Of a stretch of 64,000 bases of DNA, positions 62,637 to 64,000 are shown piece after piece. The stretch spans positions 6,716,215-6,780,214 of the forward strand of contig JAJKFL010000006.1 of NCBI GenBank assembly GCA_021186555.1. Direction: 5' to 3'. The stretch's first letter is position 1. The number at the start of each line of letters is the position of its first letter. Made by a program: the position numbers and the translations under genes. Under the pieces are notes generated by a model. The model had not been told where the DNA came from. It was given only the letters and a program-made list of their open reading frames with translations, and searched no databases. The DNA comes from Reticulitermes speratus. Its lineage: Eukaryota; Arthropoda; Insecta; Blattodea; Rhinotermitidae.

Positions 62637-62920
62637 GTCTTTAGTTTTTCAACCAATAAATGCACTATTTATTTTAGTTTTTTTTTCACTACTATCGCAG
62701 TTAAGTGATAGTGCCAAATGGATAGTGAACAGTGAAGTGTACTTAACAAGGTGCCCCTGATGATGGCCGAGTTACGGCCGAAACATGTGTAGGGTGTAGT
62801 GAACAAAAGTTACGAAAATAAAAAGTGCATTTGTTGGTTGAAAAACCAAAGATTAATGTTAAGATGCACGGTGAACACAAAGTCAAAATTACCACAAGTT
62901 TGTCTGTCGCAGTGCCTGCA
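62637..62920 (+). mobile_element. hammerhead-bearing element, Penelope-like candidate, with short inverted arms
   Basis: TTTTTCAACCAATAAATGCAC (62,645-62,665) is inverted at 62,826-62,847 (GTGCATTTGTTGGTTG). The ribozyme lies between. AAGATGCACGGTGAACACAA follows as at 36.7 kb. Inserted next to, or into, the transposase fragment. Confidence 0.7.
62751..62797 (+). ncRNA. hammerhead ribozyme candidate
   Basis: Helix I GTGCCC/GGGTGT (6 pairs, three wobble), CTGATGA exactly canonical, extra T, helix II GGCC/GGCC with loop GAGTTAC, GAAAC, loop ATGT, GTA. The closest match to the canonical core in the window. Confidence 0.72.
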
Positions 62921-63144
62921 CGGAAATTTAAGGTGGATACTTTGAGGAATTACTGTAATCGTCAGGGGGCCGTCACTCGGAAACCACGCTTCAGAAGGCC
63001 TATATTCATATGAAAATTTTTATGCTTTTGTGATGTAGATTCACCGTGCCTGTTCGTTCACTCTGGACGTATATGGGATGTTTCTGAACTACATTGCTCC
63101 TCTATGTTCAGGGTCGACGCAGAAGAGTGTAGTCTATTGACATA

Positions 63145-63195
63145 TTGGTGGCACATGTTTCGGCAGTGATATCAATATTCACTGCCAACCTTCAG
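63145..63195 (-). repeat. decayed hammerhead-like hairpin with long helix II
   Basis: On minus: CTGAAGG, TT, helix II GGCAGTGA/TCACTGCC perfect, GAAAC, ATGT, GCC. The first box ends GG instead of GA and the triplet is GCC, so it should be inactive. Confidence 0.5.
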
Positions 63196-63290
63196 CTTCT
63201 AAAGACGGATCTGTTAGTTCGGAAATCACAACAGTATCAAAAGCGATGTTTGGATCGCAAGGGCGCATTGTCTTACGTTTCACAGGTCTT

Positions 63291-63584
63291 TTTTTTTTAT
63301 GGAGAAGGGCCCCGCAGCAGATGCTACGGACGCACCGCAGGCTTAAGGGTTATTGTATAATCCTGCGAAGAAGATGAAGAGAAAGGCGATCAGTTTTTTT
63401 TTATTTTTCCTTGAAATGGATACCGGTGGAATGAAACTGACAGAGGGAAACCGAAGTACTCGGGGGGAAAACCTGTCCCAGTGCCACTCTATCCACCACA
63501 AATCCCACATGGACTGACCCGGGATCGAACCTGGGCCTCCGTGGTGGGAGGCCGGCGACTAACCGCCTGAGCCATGACACGGCC
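63291..63584 (-). mobile_element. SINE family E, full length
   Basis: The minus strand has GGCCGTGTCATGGCTCAGGC, box B GGTTCGATCCC, complete body, end GCTGCGGGGCCC. The duplication TTCACAGGTCTT is at 63,279-63,290 and 63,585-63,596. Confidence 0.93.
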
Positions 63585-63596
63585 TTCACAGGTCTT

Positions 63597-64000
63597 ACAC
63601 GTTTCGTTTTCCTCAGTTTCTTGTTGCCTTCTAAATTTGTGAAGGGAAGAGACAAAATTGCCTGATATCCGAAACGAAATTTGTCCTTTGCTTTTTCCCC
63701 AGCAAGCCAACTTGACGTCAGCTGTCAGCACGTCAGCGGATTAATGACGGGCGTACAGAATTTGTTGACGTATCAGTGCGCTCGGTTGTACACTTTTAAT
63801 TATAACTGTGAGTTAGCTCAAGTACATGAATAGAGGCAAGGAAAGGAGCAGAAAGGTCAAAGAAGGATCGATGAAGCAGTTTAAGGTACTGGTAAGGGGG
63901 GGGGGGGTATTGCTGGGAATGAGGGAGAAAGAATAAGAAGAAGACTGATCGATCGTTCCTTGTGTTATATACACAAGAAGGAATAATTGGCATTCATCGC
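63597..64000. other. unassigned stretch
   Basis: G12 run at 63,896-63,907. Short minus frame at 63,796-63,993. No gene recognised. Confidence 0.3.

Overview
The window reads as repeat-packed, non-coding chromosomal DNA from an insect, most likely a cockroach or termite (Blattodea, possibly Periplaneta-like). That placement is an inference. It rests on decayed non-LTR reverse-transcriptase tails, inverted-repeat families and tRNA-headed SINEs that I recall from blattodean assemblies, and no search was run. I find no confident host protein-coding gene. There is no intact transposase or reverse transcriptase, no rRNA, no standalone tRNA gene and no bacterial-style operon. Two juxtaposed 3'/5' splice-site motifs (22,534 and 55,380) would fit a very long intron but are weak evidence.

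The bulk is SINEs. Five families are named here by their tRNA-like heads: A (two alternative 3' tails), B, C, D and E. About 40 copies or fragments are visible, and many are bounded by clear 8-18 bp target-site duplications. LINEs appear only as 3' ends: two kinds of reverse-transcriptase C-terminal tail (for example 1-345, 773-1,085 and 48,210-48,600) and one RTE-like terminus at 26,636-26,754. DNA transposons appear as short non-autonomous elements: hAT-like with 8-bp duplications (21,938-22,409; 34,940-35,426), TA-flanked pogo/Tigger-like or Tc1/mariner-like elements (14,907; 20,644; 29,892; 57,323), and two 72-78 bp hairpin elements (50,051; 61,687). One broken DDE-type transposase fragment lies at 62,300-62,636.

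Tandem arrays: 49 bp at 10.1-10.5 kb, 49/50 bp at 30.5-32.4 kb, 114 bp at 33.3-34.9 kb, about 31 bp at 42.7-43.4 kb, a CCTAC-rich pentamer array at 53.7-54.3 kb, and 33 bp at 55.8-57.2 kb. The 33-bp and 49/50-bp arrays create long open frames on both strands that should not be taken for genes.

The most interesting system is a set of inverted-repeat (foldback) and single elements carrying hammerhead-ribozyme-like cores. Six of them (21,217-; 25,245+; 36,594+; 37,957-; 38,494+; 62,751+) have a CTGANGA box, a stem-loop, a GAAAC box, a tiny helix III ending in GTA or GTC, and a pairable helix I. They share a downstream AATAAA-like / AGTGCAT / TTGGT block. This matches the hammerheads known from Penelope-like retroelements and retrozymes. 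Related families at 2.7, 2.9, 18.5, 52.8, 55.1 and 59.0 kb keep the helix II/GAAAC hairpin but lack helix I or have core changes. The hairpin of one family, read as codons, gives the spurious peptide pattern LEDGTDTLSRNVG.
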